Assembly: GCF_000590885.1 (NCBI RefSeq)
Contig: NZ_JFHN01000053.1
Coordinates: 310,001-374,000 of the forward strand
Length of the DNA: 64,000 bases
Source: Erwinia mallotivora
Lineage (GTDB): Bacteria > Pseudomonadota > Gammaproteobacteria > Enterobacterales > Enterobacteriaceae
Direction: 5' to 3'
A model generated the notes under the pieces. It worked only from the letters and a program-made list of their open reading frames with translations, searched no databases and had not been told where the DNA came from. Below, piece after piece: positions 37,737-50,163 of this stretch. Position 1 is the first letter of the stretch, and the number at the start of each line of letters is the position of its first letter. The position numbers and the translations under genes were made by a program.

Positions 37737-38777
37737 ATGCACTATCACCGTATCCCCCACAGCACCCTTGAAGTCAGCAGTCTGGGGCTGGGCACCATGA
37801 CTTTTGGTGAGCAGAACAGCGAAGCCGATGCCCATGCTCAGTTAGATTTAGCGCTTCGTTCAGGGATTAACCTGATTGATACTGCCGAAATGTATCCGGT
37901 CCCCCCACGACCTGAAACGCAGGGCCTGACCGAAAAATACATCGGTAGCTGGCTGAAGGCGCGCGGTAATCGTGAAAAGATTATCCTGGCCTCAAAAGTG
38001 GCCGGACCGTCTCGCGGGGCGGACGCCTCTATCCGCCCCGGCCAGGCGCTGGATCGTAAAAATATTCGCGAAGCACTGGAAGCCAGCCTGAAGCGGCTGA
38101 ATACCGACTACCTCGACCTCTATCAGTTGCACTGGCCTCAGAGACAGACCAACTGCTTCGGTAAACTGAACTATGAGTACAACGACAACAGCGTTCCCGT
38201 CACCCTGCTGGAGACGCTGGAAGCCCTGAACGAACAGGTGCGGGCCGGTAAAATCCGCTACATCGGCGTTTCCAACGAGACGCCGTGGGGCGTGATGCGC
38301 TATCTGCAACTGGCAGAAAAACACGAGCTGCCGCGCATCGTTTCCATCCAGAACCCCTACAGCCTGCTGAACCGCAGTTTTGAAGTGGGCCTGGCAGAAA
38401 TCAGTCAGTTTGAAGGCGTGGAACTGCTGGCTTACTCCAGCCTGGCGTTCGGTACGTTAAGCGGAAAATATCTGAATGGCGCCAGACCGGCAGGCGCACG
38501 TAACACGCTGTTCAGCCGCTTTACCCGCTACAGCGGTGAGCAGGCTCAGCTGGCGATTGAGGAGTACGTGGCGCTGGCGAAACAGCACGGCCTGGATCCG
38601 TCGCAGATGGCGCTGGCATTCGTTCGTCAGCAACCCTTTGTCGCCAGTACGTTGCTGGGTGCCACCACAACCGAGCAGTTACAGATCAATATCGACAGCT
38701 ACAACCTGACGCTGGACAATGAGGTATTACAGCAGCTGGAAGCAATCCACCGCCGCTATACCTTCCCGGCCCCCTGA
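37737..38777 (+). CDS. tas: Aldo-keto reductase Tas
   Basis: The 346-residue NADP-linked aldo-keto reductase matches the Tas family (E. coli Tas also 346). Visible are LGLGTMTFGEQNSEADAHAQ, the Asp-Tyr pair in LIDTAEMYPVPP, the Lys of LASKVAGPSRG, and LDLYQLHWPQR. Its physiological substrate is unknown; in E. coli it was found as a suppressor of tyrosine auxotrophy in mutants. It is convergent with lplT and both share the terminator at 38811. Confidence 0.93.
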   Translation: MHYHRIPHSTLEVSSLGLGTMTFGEQNSEADAHAQLDLALRSGINLIDTAEMYPVPPRPETQGLTEKYIGSWLKARGNREKIILASKVAGPSRGADASIRPGQALDRKNIREALEASLKRLNTDYLDLYQLHWPQRQTNCFGKLNYEYNDNSVPVTLLETLEALNEQVRAGKIRYIGVSNETPWGVMRYLQLAEKHELPRIVSIQNPYSLLNRSFEVGLAEISQFEGVELLAYSSLAFGTLSGKYLNGARPAGARNTLFSRFTRYSGEQAQLAIEEYVALAKQHGLDPSQMALAFVRQQPFVASTLLGATTTEQLQINIDSYNLTLDNEVLQQLEAIHRRYTFPAP

Positions 38778-38810
38778 AACCCTGCGGACTGTTTTCGCAG
38801 GCAGATAAGT

Positions 38811-38848
38811 AAGCCGGAGGCGATCCTGGGATCGCTTCCGGCTTTTTT
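38811..38848. terminator. Bidirectional terminator between tas and lplT
   Basis: AAGCCGGAGGCGATC, loop CTGG, GATCGCTTCCGGCTT forms a long stem with one mismatched pair. It is followed by six T residues on the plus strand and preceded by a shorter A stretch for the minus strand, so it mainly serves tas. Confidence 0.92.
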
Positions 38849-40043
38849 AACGCCGGATCCGCTGTCGCTGCCAGCGCCACAGCATGGCAATCGCCAGGGC
38901 AAAAAACAGACCAAAGCCCGCCCCGGTTGCCACCACCGAGGTCCCCAGGCTGATCGCCAGCGAGTAGCCGCCCAGCATCAGCAGCATTGCCGTGTTTTCC
39001 CCCAGATTCTGAACGGCAATGGCATTGCCTGCCCCAACGCTCTCTTTGCCATGCAGCTGAAGCAACGCATTCAGCGGCACCACAAAAAAGCCCCCCAGCG
39101 CCCCCGTGGCAATCAACAGCCCGTAAGCGCCAGCCGCAGTATGTTGCAGAGAGAAACAGACCACCGCCACGCCAATCAGCACACCCGCTGGCATACAGCG
39201 ACTGACGGTTTTAATCGTCACCAGCCTGGCGGCCAGAACTGCACCGAAAACGATGCCGATGGCGACCATCGCATTGAGAATTGAAGGGGTTTTATTATCA
39301 GTAATGCCCAGCGCCACCGGCACCCACAGCACCAGCAATAATCGCAGGGTCGCACCGGCCCCCCAGAACAGGCTGGTGCCGAGCAGCGAAAGACGGGTTT
39401 CGCCGTTACGCCAGAGCACCCGGCAGGCATGGAAAAAACTGGCAGACATCTTTGCGGGTCGCCAGGTCTGGCCGGGGCGGGCCGCTGCCAGCGTCGGGAT
39501 CAGCAGGTTAGCCGCCACCGCCAGCCCATAAGCCAGCGCGCAGGCTGCCAGCGCTGCCAGCAGATTCCAGTCCGCCAGAATGCCACCGGCGACGGAGCCG
39601 GTGAGGATCGCGGCGATGGTTGAAGATTCCATCATGCCATTAGCTTTCACCAGCCGCTCACCGTCGGTTAACTCCCCCAGGATGCCGTATTTCGCCGGGG
39701 AATAGGCTGCCGCTCCCACGCCGACCAGTCCGTAGCCGAGAAACGGATTGAATCCGCAGCAGATAACCAGCGCCCCCAACAGCTTCAGCCCGTTGGCGAA
39801 CAGCATCACCCGCCCTTTGGCAAAGCTGTCGGCAACCTGGCCGACAAAAGGGGCGAGAAGGATGTAGGTTGCCACAAACACCATTTGCAGCACCGGCTGG
39901 CTCCAGTCCGGATACAGCTGCTGTTTCAGCACCGCCAGAGTGGCAAACAACAGAGCATTATCACCAAAAGCAGACAGAAACTGGGCGCTCATCACCGCCA
40001 TCATTCCCCGCGACAGCAGACTTTTACCGGGTGCATTATGCAT
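38847..40043 (-). CDS. lplT: Lysophospholipid transporter LplT
   Basis: The 398-residue major facilitator protein with about 12 membrane helices flips lysophospholipids, chiefly lyso-PE, across the inner membrane so that Aas can re-acylate them. The N-terminus [22 protein letters not shown] is typical, with further motifs [14 protein letters not shown] and [19 protein letters not shown]. Its start overlaps the aas 3' end by eight bases, as in other enterobacteria where the two act as a pair. Confidence 0.95.
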   Translation of the reverse strand: MHNAPGKSLLSRGMMAVMSAQFLSAFGDNALLFATLAVLKQQLYPDWSQPVLQMVFVATYILLAPFVGQVADSFAKGRVMLFANGLKLLGALVICCGFNPFLGYGLVGVGAAAYSPAKYGILGELTDGERLVKANGMMESSTIAAILTGSVAGGILADWNLLAALAACALAYGLAVAANLLIPTLAAARPGQTWRPAKMSASFFHACRVLWRNGETRLSLLGTSLFWGAGATLRLLLVLWVPVALGITDNKTPSILNAMVAIGIVFGAVLAARLVTIKTVSRCMPAGVLIGVAVVCFSLQHTAAGAYGLLIATGALGGFFVVPLNALLQLHGKESVGAGNAIAVQNLGENTAMLLMLGGYSLAISLGTSVVATGAGFGLFFALAIAMLWRWQRQRIRR

Positions 40044-42198
40044 CGTTCTGGCTCTCCGGCTGTTCAGCCATATTCTTCAGTCTGACAAAATCGGGCTTGC
40101 CACTGCCCAGTAACGGCAGCTGTTTCAGCCAGCGAATATCTCGTGGTACGGCCAGCTCCGGGCTGCCCAGTTCACGAGCCGCCCGCTGTAACGCATCGCG
40201 AGCCAGCTCGCGGTCGGTGGTGAACAACACCAGTGCTTCCCCGCGTTGTCCATCCGGCTTCACCGAGGCGGCGTGTTGTTTATCCGGCGAGGCCTTCAGG
40301 GCAAGTTGCTCAACGGTTTCCAGCGACACCATCTCACCCGCAATTTTAGCAAAACGCTTTATCCTTCCCTGAATCTGGCAAAAACCGTGCGGGTCAAAGC
40401 TGACAATATCGCCGGTATCGTACCAGCCTGCTTCCATCCGACCTTCGCCGTCGTCCGCCTGCGGCGCTTCCAGCACGCCGGGATTCTCCACCCGCAGATA
40501 GCCTTTCATGATATTTGGGCCACAGAGCTGCAACAGCCCACCCTGCTCAATGCCCGGCACCGAAATCAGGCGGCAATCCATCCCCGGCAGAATGCGCCCC
40601 ACGGTGTTATTTTTTGCCGCCATCGGCACATTGATTGCCACTACAGGCGCGCACTCGGTTACGCCATACCCTTCGAGGATGCGGATACCAAATTTCTCCA
40701 TCCATATTTCGCGGGTCGCCTGCTGAAGCTTTTCAGCCCCGGCCACCACGTAACGCAGGCGAAAAAAATCATAAGGACTGGCAAAACGGGCATAGTTGGC
40801 AAGAAACGTGGAGGTGCCAAACAGCACCGTGCAGTTCCGGTCGTAGACCAGCTCCGGCACAATGCGGTAATGCAGCGGGCTGGGATAGAGAAACACCTGC
40901 GCCCCGGTGAAAAGCGGCGTGAACAGCCCCACGGTCAGGCCAAAAGCGTGGAACAACGGCAGTGCTGACATAAAACGATCGCGTGGAGTGAAATCAGCCA
41001 CCGTACGGATCTGCTCGACGTTAGCCAGCAGGCTTTTATGCGAATGCACTACCCCTTTGGGATTGCCTTCCGAGCCGGAAGTAAACAGCACCATCGCCGC
41101 ATCTTCCGGCTGCTGCGGGACGGCGGCGCGCCCCGGGAAGACCAGCATGCTGAGCACCCACAGCTTGTCCTGCAAGGTAACCGTTTCTTTTAAATCTTCG
41201 AGGTAAACCCATTTCACCTCGCTGACGCCTTCCGGCAGGTGCCAGAGCTTGCCCTTGTCGAGGAACTGGCGCGACGTAAAGATCGTTTTTACCCCGGCGG
41301 CCTTCACCGCACTGCGAAGACCGTTAACACCCGCGGTATAGTTGAGCATCGCCGGTATGCGCCCGCGCATTGAGGCACCCAGAATCGCCGCCGCCGTCAC
41401 CGTGGCATTGGGCAGCAACAGCCCGATATACTCGCCAGGCGCGGTGTAACGTTCAAGAATGCGGCCAACCCCCAGCGATTTTTTCAACAGTCCGCTGTAA
41501 CTGTCGGCGGAAAAATTCACGTCTTCAATACAGGGTTTGCACCAGCCATAGCGGGTGCGGGCGGCCAGAAACGCCTGATACAGCGTCTGCCGTGGGCGCA
41601 CCGCCATCCGCGCTTCCATCATAATATGGTGCAGATGCTCACCGGCCAGCCTGCGCCGCTCGCGCGCGGTTTTGGCGTCGGGCATCGGTATGGTGGTGGC
41701 GGGCAGCAGCGTCAGGCTGATGCGGGGAAATAAACGGCGTTTGAACACCCCGGCGAGGCGGCCAAAGGGGGAAAACTCCGCCCCGTCAATCCGCAAAGGG
41801 ACAACCGTGGCCTGAGATTTGGCAGCGACAAAGCCCGCGCCATCATAGATTTTCATCAGTGAGCCGGTGACGGTAATACGGCCTTCCGGAAAAATCACCA
41901 CCGGGCGGCCCTGACCAATCATTTTCACCAGATATTTAACCGACATCGGTTTGGTCGGATCCAGCGGCACAAAATCAATCAGCTTACGCACCTGGCGCAT
42001 ATACCACCGCTCACTGATCGACGAGTAAACGGCGAAAACTGGCTTAACCGGCAGAAAAACCGCCAGCAGCACCCCATCCAGAAAAGAGGTATGGTTCGGT
42101 ACTATCAGCACTTTTTCCTGTGACAGCCCCGACAGGTCGCCATACAGACGGGTGCGAAAAAACAGCCTGAACACCAGGCGCAGAAAGGAAAAAAACAT
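40036..42198 (-). CDS. aas: Bifunctional 2-acylglycerophosphoethanolamine acyltransferase / acyl-ACP synthetase Aas
   Basis: The 720-residue inner-membrane enzyme re-acylates lyso-PE. The N-terminal PlsC-type acyltransferase has HTSFLDG (HxxxxD) near residue 36 and [10 protein letters not shown]. The C-terminal acyl-ACP synthetase (about residues 230-715) has the AMP-binding loop [19 protein letters not shown] and [15 protein letters not shown], then [16 protein letters not shown]. It precedes lplT with an eight-base overlap. Confidence 0.96.
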   Translation of the reverse strand: MFFSFLRLVFRLFFRTRLYGDLSGLSQEKVLIVPNHTSFLDGVLLAVFLPVKPVFAVYSSISERWYMRQVRKLIDFVPLDPTKPMSVKYLVKMIGQGRPVVIFPEGRITVTGSLMKIYDGAGFVAAKSQATVVPLRIDGAEFSPFGRLAGVFKRRLFPRISLTLLPATTIPMPDAKTARERRRLAGEHLHHIMMEARMAVRPRQTLYQAFLAARTRYGWCKPCIEDVNFSADSYSGLLKKSLGVGRILERYTAPGEYIGLLLPNATVTAAAILGASMRGRIPAMLNYTAGVNGLRSAVKAAGVKTIFTSRQFLDKGKLWHLPEGVSEVKWVYLEDLKETVTLQDKLWVLSMLVFPGRAAVPQQPEDAAMVLFTSGSEGNPKGVVHSHKSLLANVEQIRTVADFTPRDRFMSALPLFHAFGLTVGLFTPLFTGAQVFLYPSPLHYRIVPELVYDRNCTVLFGTSTFLANYARFASPYDFFRLRYVVAGAEKLQQATREIWMEKFGIRILEGYGVTECAPVVAINVPMAAKNNTVGRILPGMDCRLISVPGIEQGGLLQLCGPNIMKGYLRVENPGVLEAPQADDGEGRMEAGWYDTGDIVSFDPHGFCQIQGRIKRFAKIAGEMVSLETVEQLALKASPDKQHAASVKPDGQRGEALVLFTTDRELARDALQRAARELGSPELAVPRDIRWLKQLPLLGSGKPDFVRLKNMAEQPESQNDA

Positions 42199-42450
42199 GC
42201 CAACTCCCTGAGCTTAAAAAAGTTGGCTACAACGATGCAGGATAGCGGCAGATAACTCAATGCCGGGCCTGGAAAAATGTGCCGGAAAACGTCAGAAGCT
42301 GCTGATAACCCGGCGTTTGCAGCAGAAAGATGAAGCCCCGGCCCTGCAACAGACGCCGCGCCCTCTGCTGCTGCTCAGGGGCTTCATCAATGACACCATC
42401 GTGCGGCGTGCATATCCCCGGCGCAGCTAACAGGCCATTCATCATCCGCT
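42199..42450. other. Gap between the pump operon and aas, with inverted repeat
   Basis: An 11-bp perfect inverted repeat, GATGAAGCCCC (42329-42339) and GGGGCTTCATC (42378-42388), encloses 38 bp that can fold further. It has no T run. It may close the outer-membrane factor transcript or protect its 3' end. A minus-strand reading frame crosses it but resembles no family I know. Confidence 0.45.
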
Positions 42451-43867
42451 TCACTGCGACAGCGTGCTGGCCTGCCAGCCACCGCCCAGTGCGGCAATCA
42501 GCTGCACGCTGGCTACCCACTGCGTACTTTGCAGCGACAGCAGGCTTTGCTGCGCACTGAGGCTGGTGTTTTCCGTGGTTGCCACGTCAAGGTAATCAAT
42601 CATACCGGCCTGATACTGATTGAACGTCACCCTGGCGGACTCTTTCGCCGCGTCGGTCGCCCGTTGCTGCGCCAGCATCTCCGCTTCCAGCGGTGTGCAG
42701 CTCAACCAGGTAGTTTTCCACCTCCTGGAAACCGGTCAGTACCGCCTGGCGATAGCTGGCTACGTCCGCATCATAGCTGGCTCTGGCCTGCTCCACTTTC
42801 GACGACGTGCCGCCAAAGTCCAGCAGCGTCCCGCTCAGCTCAGGTCCCAGCGACCAGACACGGTTCGGCAACGAAATCAGATTGCGGAAGGCCGAGCTGG
42901 AATAACCGCCGCTGGCACTCAATGTCAGGTCAGGAAAATAACCGGCAATCGCCACGCCCACCGCTGCATTAGCGGCCGCCACATTGCGCTCCGCATAAGC
43001 GATATCCGGGCGACGTTGCAGCAGTTCAGAAGGTAGCGACTGCGGCACGGCGGGCAGCGTGGCGCTCAGTTTCGCCACGGGCAGACTGAACTCAGCCGGG
43101 GTTTTACCGGTCAGCATGGCGATGGCATGTTCGGTCTGCGCCCGCTGCCAGCTCAGGTCCAGTGCCGATGCCCGGGCGCTCTCCAGCTGTGCCTGCGCCT
43201 GAGCCAGGGTGGCACGAGACTCGCTACCGGCCTGGTATTTGTTGTTAATAATATTCAGGTAGCGCTGATAGGCATCAACGCTCTGCTGATACAGGGCTAT
43301 CTGCTGGTCCATAATCCGCAGTTTAAAGTAATCCTGCGCCAGCTCAGACTGCGCACTGAGGGTGATATTCGCCAGCTCTGCCGCGCTGGCCTGCGCGCTG
43401 GCTTTGTTCTCTTCCAGCGTGCGTCGGAGCTTACCCCACAGGTCCAGCTCCCAACTGGCGCTGGCCTGCAAGGTATGGCTGTTACTGGTGGTGCGTTGTC
43501 CGGTGGTGGCACTGGCCGCCGTGCCGCTGCGCGTCGAGGAGGCGCTGTACGTCGCGCTGGGGAACAGATCGGAACGTGACTCGCCCACCAGCGCTTTGGC
43601 CTGGCGGTATTGCGCTTCGTACTGCGCGACGTTCTGGTTAGAAATGGCTACCTGACGCAGCAGCGAGGAGAGCGTTTCATCGTGATAGACCGCCCACCAC
43701 TCGCCTTTATTCTGCCCGTCCTGCGGCTCGGCCTGACGCCAGCCCTTAGCCTCTTTGTACTGAGCGGGCACGCTGGCCGACGGACGATGGTAATCAGGTC
43801 CGACGGCGCAACCGCTCAGTAACAGCGCCAGTAAAACAGGGGTGAGTGTGTTTGTTTTTTTCATCAT
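42451..43867 (-). pseudogene. RND outer-membrane factor lipoprotein (OprM/OpmB type), frameshifted
   Basis: The reading frame from 43867 encodes a TolC-like outer-membrane channel: lipobox LLLSGC (Cys20), then VGPDYHRPS, a WELDLWGKLRRTLEE block near residue 144, LLQRRPDIAYAERNVAAANA, and FQEVENYLVEL. Just after this the frame shifts. The expected end (LEAEMLAQQRATDAAKESAR, FNQYQAGMIDYLDV, ending STLSQ) is in the next frame, to 42451. One extra C in the minus-strand run CACACCG near 42692 explains it: 1417 bp in total, and removing one base gives 471 codons plus stop. It may be a real loss or an assembly error. It is the last gene of the pump operon. Confidence 0.88.
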
Positions 43868-43870
43868 CGT

Positions 43871-46800
43871 TTAATGGCTACGCAGTCGGGCCCACTGCCG
43901 TCTGGTGGCACGGCTGGCGCGATCAAGATAGAGGTACACCACCGGGGTGGTGAACAGGGTTAACAGCTGGCTCAGCGCCAGGCCACCGGCAATCGCCAGC
44001 CCCAGCGGGCTGCGCAAATCGGCATCGCCTCCGCTACCCAGCGCCAGCGGTAGCGCGCCGAAGAATGCCGCCAGGGTGGTCATCATAATCGGCCGGAAGC
44101 GCATCAGGCAGGCCTGAACAATCGCCTGCTCAGGCGTCATGCCCTGCTGCCGCTCGGCGGCCAGCGCAAAGTCGATCATCATAATGGCATTCTTCTTGAC
44201 GATACCGATCAACAGCAGAATGCCGATCAGGGCGATCACCGTCAGTTGCGTTCCGGTCAGCAACAGCAACAGCAACGCGCCGACGCCCGCAGACGGCAGC
44301 GTGGAGAGAATGGTCAGCGGATGGATATAGCTTTCGTACAACATGCCCAGCACGATATAGACCGCCGCCAGCGCCGCCAGGATCAGCCACGGCATTGATG
44401 CGGCCAGCGCAGCGTACGCTTTGGCTGTTCCCTGGAATCCCGCCTGGATGGTATCCGGCAGGGCAATTTTCGCCATCGCGGTTTTAATCAGCGCGGTGGC
44501 CTGCTCCAGCGAGACGCCGTCCGCCAGGTTAAACGCCAGGGTGCTGGTCGCGGCCTGCCCCTGATGCGCCACCGACAGTGGCGCATTACCGCCGCTGAAA
44601 GAGGCAAACGCCGACAGCGGGATGCGCTCACCGGAATCATTCACCACAAACAGCTTATTGAGCATCTCCGGGTCGCGGGTGTAAGCATCCTGCAATGACA
44701 TCACCACATGATACTGGTTCAGCGTTTTATAGAGCGTCGCCACCTGCCGCTGAGCGAAGGCGTTATTCAGCATGGTGTCGATCATACTGACATTCACCCC
44801 CAGCCGGATGGCGCGATCGCGGTCGATATTAATCATCACCTCCTGCCCGCCAGTCTCGGAGTCAGAATCGACGTTGGTCAGCTGAGGAATGGCTTCCAGC
44901 GCGGCTTTAACCTTTGGCGTCCAGATGCGCAGCGTATCCAGATCGTCAGCATGCAGGCTGTACTGATAGCTGGCATTGGCACTGCGTCCGCCCATATGCA
45001 GATCCTGCGCGGCCATCAGGAACAGCTCCACGCCGGGAATATTCGCCGTTTTACCGCTCAGCCGGTTAGCCACTTGCGTCGCCGTGGCATCGCGCTTGTC
45101 AAAATCTTTCAGATGGACAAAAAAGTTGGCGCTGTTGCGCGATCCAAACATGCCACTGCCCATTGAGGCCATCACCCCGTCCACCGCCGGGTCCTGCTGG
45201 ATCATCTGGCTGAACTGCTTCAGCTTCGGTTCCATCGCCTGGAATGAGATGTTCTGGTCAGCCCGCACCGCTCCCATCAGCAGCCCGGTATCCTGATTGG
45301 GGAAGAAACCTTTCTGCACCACCGAATAGAGAAACAGGTTGAGAATAACCGTCAGGATCAAACTCAGCAGCGTCAGCCGCTGATGGCGCATCACCCAGTT
45401 CAGCCCGCGTGAGTAAGCCGCCAGCAGGCGGTTCAGCCCGTTTTCGATCCACTGATAGAGCGGATGAGGCCGCCTGGAGACCCTGGGCTTCGGCTTCAGC
45501 AGTCGGGCGCAGAGCATCGGGGTCAGGCTGAGGGAGACCAGCATTGAGATAATCAGCGAGACGGTCAGCGTCACCGCAAATTCACGAAACAACCGCCCCA
45601 CAATACTGCCCATCAGCAGGATCGGGATAAACACCGCCACCAGCGACAGGGTCATCGAAAGCACGGTGAAGCTGACTTCATGCGCGCCCTTGATTGAGGC
45701 GCGCAGCGGGCTGAGCCCCTCTTCGATATAGCGGGTAATATTTTCCAGCACCACGATGGCATCATCCACCACGAAGCCGGTGGCAATAATCAGCGCCATC
45801 AGCGACAGATTGTCCAGACTGTAGTCCAGCAGATACATCACCGCACAGGTGCCAATCAGCGACACCGGCAACGCCAGCGCCGGGATCACCACCGCCTGTA
45901 AATTGCGCAGGAAGACAAACACCACCCCAATCACCAGCAGCATGGCGATCAGCAGGGTTTCTTCGGTGTCATACAACGAAGCGCGCACGGTGGGCGAGCG
46001 ATCGACCACGATTTGCAGCTGGACATCGGCGGGGAGATCTTTTTCCAGCTCCGGCAGCTGCGCTTTAATGGCGTCGATGGTTTCCAGCATATTGGCACCG
46101 GCCTGGCGTTTTACGCCAATCATCACCGAGGGCGTGCCGTTGTAGTAACCGACGTTGTACTTGTCCTCCACCGAGTCATAGACGGTCGCCACATCGCTGA
46201 GGTGAATGGCTTTGCCATCCTGATAGCTGACCACCAGATTGCGATACTGGCTGGCCTGATCCAGCTGGCCGTTGCTGTCCACCACCCACGACTGATTGCC
46301 GCCCTGTAAAATCCCCTTCGGCAGATTGGTGGTGCTGTTGGCAATCGCCTCGCGCACCTTGTCCAGCGAGACGCCAAAATGGCTCAGCATCTGCGGTTGC
46401 AGATCGATCCTCACCGCCGGTAAGGCGCTGCCCATCAGCGACACATCCCCCACCCCTTTTACCTGGGCGATTTTCTGGTCAATCTTGCTGTCGGCCAGAT
46501 CGTAGAGATAACCTTTTGAGCGGGTTTTGGAGGTCAGCGCCAGCATCACAATCGGCGCGTCGGAAGGGTTTGCCTTGCGGTAAGTGGGCAGCGAAGCCAT
46601 GCTGCTCGGCAGCAGGCTGCGGGCCGCATTAATCGCCGCCTGCACATCGCGCGCCGCCCCGTTGATGTCGCGGTCGAGATCAAACTGCAAAATAATATTG
46701 CTCGATCCCTGTGAGCTGCTGGAGGTCATCTCGGTGATCCCGGCGATCTGCCCCAGTGAACGCTCCAGCGGCGTCGCCACCGTTGCCGCCATGGTTTCCG

Positions 46801-46966
46801 GGCTGGCTCCGGCCAGGCTGGCGCTGACCATAATGGTGGGGAAATCCACCTGCGGCAGCGGCGCAACGGGCAACAGGCGGTAACCCAGCGCCCCCAGCAG
46901 CAGCAGCGCCAGGGTCAGCAGCAGCGTGGCGACCGGCCGGAAGATAAACAGACGGGTGATATTCAT
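43871..46966 (-). CDS. mdtC: RND multidrug efflux permease, MdtC-like
   Basis: The 1031-residue inner-membrane pump has 12 predicted membrane helices and two large periplasmic loops. The start [20 protein letters not shown] and [21 protein letters not shown] match Mdt[17 protein letters not shown] and [20 protein letters not shown] are RND hallmarks, the latter with the proton-relay Asp pair. In E. coli MdtB2-MdtC trimers export bile salts, novobiocin and other drugs. It overlaps mdtB by four bases. Gene order mdtA-mdtB-mdtC-outer-membrane factor also matches Pseudomonas muxABC-opmB, so the name is by nearest family. Confidence 0.9.
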   Translation of the reverse strand: MNITRLFIFRPVATLLLTLALLLLGALGYRLLPVAPLPQVDFPTIMVSASLAGASPETMAATVATPLERSLGQIAGITEMTSSSSQGSSNIILQFDLDRDINGAARDVQAAINAARSLLPSSMASLPTYRKANPSDAPIVMLALTSKTRSKGYLYDLADSKIDQKIAQVKGVGDVSLMGSALPAVRIDLQPQMLSHFGVSLDKVREAIANSTTNLPKGILQGGNQSWVVDSNGQLDQASQYRNLVVSYQDGKAIHLSDVATVYDSVEDKYNVGYYNGTPSVMIGVKRQAGANMLETIDAIKAQLPELEKDLPADVQLQIVVDRSPTVRASLYDTEETLLIAMLLVIGVVFVFLRNLQAVVIPALALPVSLIGTCAVMYLLDYSLDNLSLMALIIATGFVVDDAIVVLENITRYIEEGLSPLRASIKGAHEVSFTVLSMTLSLVAVFIPILLMGSIVGRLFREFAVTLTVSLIISMLVSLSLTPMLCARLLKPKPRVSRRPHPLYQWIENGLNRLLAAYSRGLNWVMRHQRLTLLSLILTVILNLFLYSVVQKGFFPNQDTGLLMGAVRADQNISFQAMEPKLKQFSQMIQQDPAVDGVMASMGSGMFGSRNSANFFVHLKDFDKRDATATQVANRLSGKTANIPGVELFLMAAQDLHMGGRSANASYQYSLHADDLDTLRIWTPKVKAALEAIPQLTNVDSDSETGGQEVMINIDRDRAIRLGVNVSMIDTMLNNAFAQRQVATLYKTLNQYHVVMSLQDAYTRDPEMLNKLFVVNDSGERIPLSAFASFSGGNAPLSVAHQGQAATSTLAFNLADGVSLEQATALIKTAMAKIALPDTIQAGFQGTAKAYAALAASMPWLILAALAAVYIVLGMLYESYIHPLTILSTLPSAGVGALLLLLLTGTQLTVIALIGILLLIGIVKKNAIMMIDFALAAERQQGMTPEQAIVQACLMRFRPIMMTTLAAFFGALPLALGSGGDADLRSPLGLAIAGGLALSQLLTLFTTPVVYLYLDRASRATRRQWARLRSH

Positions 46967-49900
46967 GCGCGGGTCCTGCGCATCCAGCGACGGCCACGTT
47001 CTGCCTGACGGTCAAACCACAGATAGATAACCGGCGTGGAGAACAGCGTCAGCACCTGGCTGAAAATCAGCCCGCCGACAATCACCAGCCCCAGCGGCTG
47101 GCGCAGCTCGGCACCGGAACCGGACGCCAGCATCAGCGGCAGCGCGCCCAGCAATGCCGCCATGGTGGTCATCAGAATCGGCCTGAAACGTAGCAGGCAG
47201 GCCTGATGGATCGCCTCTCTGGGGCTGAGCCGCTGCGTTTTCTCCGCCTCCAGCGCAAAGTCGATCATCATAATCGCGTTCTTTTTAACGATACCGATCA
47301 GCAGGATCACCCCAATCAGCGCAATCAGGCTGAATTCACTGCCCGCCAGCAGCAGGGTGAGCAGCGCCCCCACCGCCGCCGACGGCAGCGTCGAGAGGAT
47401 GGTCACCGGGTGGATAAAGCTCTCATACAGAATGCCCAGCACCACATACATGGTCATCAGCGCCGCGAGGATTAGCCACAGCGTGTTGCTGGTGGCGCTC
47501 TGGAACGCCTCGGTTTCGCCCTGATAGCGCAGGGTGATACTGGACGGCATGTTCAGGCTTTGTCGCGTTTCGGCAATCGCCTGCTGCGCGTCTTCCAGTG
47601 AGTAGCCGTCGCTGAGATTGAAAGAGAGCGTTACCGCCGGGAACTGGTTCAGACGCATATGCACCAGAGAACCAATACGCTGGTGGATGGTGGCGATGGA
47701 AGTCAGCCTCACCATGCCGGTCGTGGACGTGCTGCCCGTGGTGCTGGTTGAGCTGCTGCTGGCGGACGAGGACGAGGAAGATGAAGACGTTGATGTCGAG
47801 GTCGTCGTTGAAGAAGAAGTGGTGCCGGATGTCGACGAGGTCGCCAGCCAGATATCGTCAAACGACGCCGGCGACTGCTGGAATTTGGGGGCCACTTCCA
47901 GCACCACCCGGTACTGATTCGCCTGGGTGAAGATAGTGGAAATTAACCGCTGACCAAATGCGTTATAGAGCGCGGTATCCACATCGGAAGCCGTAATGCC
48001 ATACCGCGCCGCCGCATCGCGGTTCAGCTCGACATACGCCACCTGCCCCTGGTCCTGAAGATTGCTGACTACCGAGCTGAACTCCGGGCGCTTTTGCAGC
48101 GCCGCCACCAGCTGCGGCGACCATGTAGCCAGTTTTTCACTGTCGGCATCGTCCAGTGAAAACTGATACTGGTCCGGCGTCACCTGATCGTTCACCGTTA
48201 AATCCTGCGCGGCCTGCAAATGCAGCTGGATGCCCGGCACGTTTTGCGTCGCCTGGCTCAGTTCGGCAATGATTTTGTCAGCGCGCTGGTCGCGTTGATC
48301 AAAGGATTTAAGGTTAATTTGCAGGCGACCGCTGTTCAGGCTGGAATTAGTGCCATCGATACCGATAGTGGATGACAGGCTGTCCACCGCCGGGTTTTTC
48401 AGCACGATCTCAGCAAGCTGCTGCTGACGCCTCGCCATTTCACTGAACGACACGTCCTGCGACGCGATAGTAACGCCCTGAATCAGGCCGGTGTCCTGAC
48501 TGGGGAAGAAACCTTTCGGGATAAACAGATACAGCCCGGCGGTCAATACCAACGTCGCCAGCGCCACCAGCAGGGTTAACGGCTGATGGTTAAGCACCAC
48601 GGTGAGCAGGCGGTCATAACCGGCAATCAGCTTATCGAAGAACTGGCCGCCCTTGCGGTAAAAGCGGCTCTGACGCTCCTCCGGAATATGACGCAACAGA
48701 TACGCACACAGCATCGGGGTCAGCGTCAGTGAAACCAGCATCGATACCAGAATCGACACCGCCAGGGTGATGGCAAACTCGCGGAACAGGCGGCCCACCA
48801 CGTCGCCCATAAACAGCAGCGGGATCAGCACCGCAATCAGCGAAAAGGTGAGCGAGATAATGGTGAAACCGATCTGCGCCGACCCTTTCAGCGCCGCCTC
48901 CATTGGCGTTTCGCCCTGCTCCAGCCGTCGGGAGATGTTCTCCACCACCACGATAGCATCGTCAATAACAAAGCCGGTGGCGATAGTCAGCGCCATCAGC
49001 GACAGATTATTCAGGCTGAACCCGGCGAGATACATCACCCCAAAGGTTCCCACCAGCGACAGCGGCACCGCCACGCTTGGGATCAGCGTGGCGGCAACGT
49101 TGCGCAGGAACAGGAAGGTCACCATCACCACCAGCGCAATCGACAGCATCAGTTCAAACTGCACATCACTGATTGACGCGCGAATGGTCTGGGTGCGGTC
49201 AGAAAGGATCTGTACTTTAACCCCATCAGGCAGCGCGGCCTGCAAGGTCGGCAGCTGCGCCTTGATGCCATCAACAACTGCGATAACATTCGCGCCGGGC
49301 TGGCGCTGCACGCTGATAATGATTGCCGGGCTGTTGTTGGCCCACGCCGACTGATACGTATTCTCCGGTGCCTGCTCAATATGGGCAATGTCACGCAGAC
49401 GCAGCGCCGCGCCGTTTTTATAAGTGAGGATCAGGTTGCCGTACTCGTCGGCGGTGCGCAGCTGGTCGTTGGCGTCAATGGTCACCGAATGGTATTTACC
49501 ATCAAAACCGCCTTTCGAACCGTTAACGTTGCTGTTGCCGATGAGGGTGTTGATATCTTCCAGCGTCAGTCCACGCGCCGCCAGCGCTTTCGGATCGGCC
49601 TGAATGCGGATAGCGGGTTGGTGTCCTCCCGCCAGCGTCACCATGCCGACGCCGGAAATCTGCGACAGCTTCAGCGCAATGCGGGTATTGACCAGATCCT
49701 GCACTCTGGTCAACGGCAACGTTGAAGAGGTCGCCGCGAGGGTAATCACCGCCGTGTCCGCCGGGTTGACCTTTTTGTAGGTCGGCGGATTGGGCAGGTC
49801 GCTGGGCAGCAGGTTATTCGCGGCATTGATGGCCGCCTGGACCTCCTGCTCGGCCACGTCCAGCGACAAATCCAGCGAGAATTTCAGCGTAATCACCGAC

Positions 49901-50163
49901 GAGCCGCTGGCGCTGCTTGACGCCATCTGGCTCAGGCCCGACATCTGCCCAAGCTGACGTTCCAGCGGCGCAGTCACTGACGAGGCCATCACATCCGGAC
50001 TGGCTCCGGGATAGAGCGTGGTGACCTGAATCGTAGGATAGTCCACCTGCGGCAACGCCGAGGTGGAGAGGAAGCGGTAGGCAAAGATGCCGGAGATCAG
50101 CACGCCGATCATCAGCAATATGGTAGCGACCGGACGCGCGATAAAAATGCGGGAAGGATTCAT
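46963..50163 (-). CDS. mdtB: RND multidrug efflux permease, MdtB-like, with Ser/Thr-rich insert
   Basis: The 1066-residue RND pump has the MdtB/MuxB features [40 protein letters not shown] and [20 protein letters not shown]. It is about 25 residues longer than E. coli MdtB (about 1040). The difference lies in residues 773-818, a low-complexity run almost wholly of Ser and Thr with a few Gly and Ala, between DDIWLATS and [10 protein letters not shown]. This is in the second large periplasmic loop. Downstream homology resumes at once in frame, so the pump may still work. It overlaps mdtA and mdtC by four bases each. Confidence 0.9.
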   Translation of the reverse strand: MNPSRIFIARPVATILLMIGVLISGIFAYRFLSTSALPQVDYPTIQVTTLYPGASPDVMASSVTAPLERQLGQMSGLSQMASSSASGSSVITLKFSLDLSLDVAEQEVQAAINAANNLLPSDLPNPPTYKKVNPADTAVITLAATSSTLPLTRVQDLVNTRIALKLSQISGVGMVTLAGGHQPAIRIQADPKALAARGLTLEDINTLIGNSNVNGSKGGFDGKYHSVTIDANDQLRTADEYGNLILTYKNGAALRLRDIAHIEQAPENTYQSAWANNSPAIIISVQRQPGANVIAVVDGIKAQLPTLQAALPDGVKVQILSDRTQTIRASISDVQFELMLSIALVVMVTFLFLRNVAATLIPSVAVPLSLVGTFGVMYLAGFSLNNLSLMALTIATGFVIDDAIVVVENISRRLEQGETPMEAALKGSAQIGFTIISLTFSLIAVLIPLLFMGDVVGRLFREFAITLAVSILVSMLVSLTLTPMLCAYLLRHIPEERQSRFYRKGGQFFDKLIAGYDRLLTVVLNHQPLTLLVALATLVLTAGLYLFIPKGFFPSQDTGLIQGVTIASQDVSFSEMARRQQQLAEIVLKNPAVDSLSSTIGIDGTNSSLNSGRLQINLKSFDQRDQRADKIIAELSQATQNVPGIQLHLQAAQDLTVNDQVTPDQYQFSLDDADSEKLATWSPQLVAALQKRPEFSSVVSNLQDQGQVAYVELNRDAAARYGITASDVDTALYNAFGQRLISTIFTQANQYRVVLEVAPKFQQSPASFDDIWLATSSTSGTTSSSTTTSTSTSSSSSSSSASSSSTSTTGSTSTTGMVRLTSIATIHQRIGSLVHMRLNQFPAVTLSFNLSDGYSLEDAQQAIAETRQSLNMPSSITLRYQGETEAFQSATSNTLWLILAALMTMYVVLGILYESFIHPVTILSTLPSAAVGALLTLLLAGSEFSLIALIGVILLIGIVKKNAIMMIDFALEAEKTQRLSPREAIHQACLLRFRPILMTTMAALLGALPLMLASGSGAELRQPLGLVIVGGLIFSQVLTLFSTPVIYLWFDRQAERGRRWMRRTRA

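Noticed and set aside
42257-42520. Minus-strand frame after the outer-membrane factor
   Set aside because: It overlaps the true end of the outer-membrane factor and crosses an inverted repeat; no family resemblance or convincing ribosome site.
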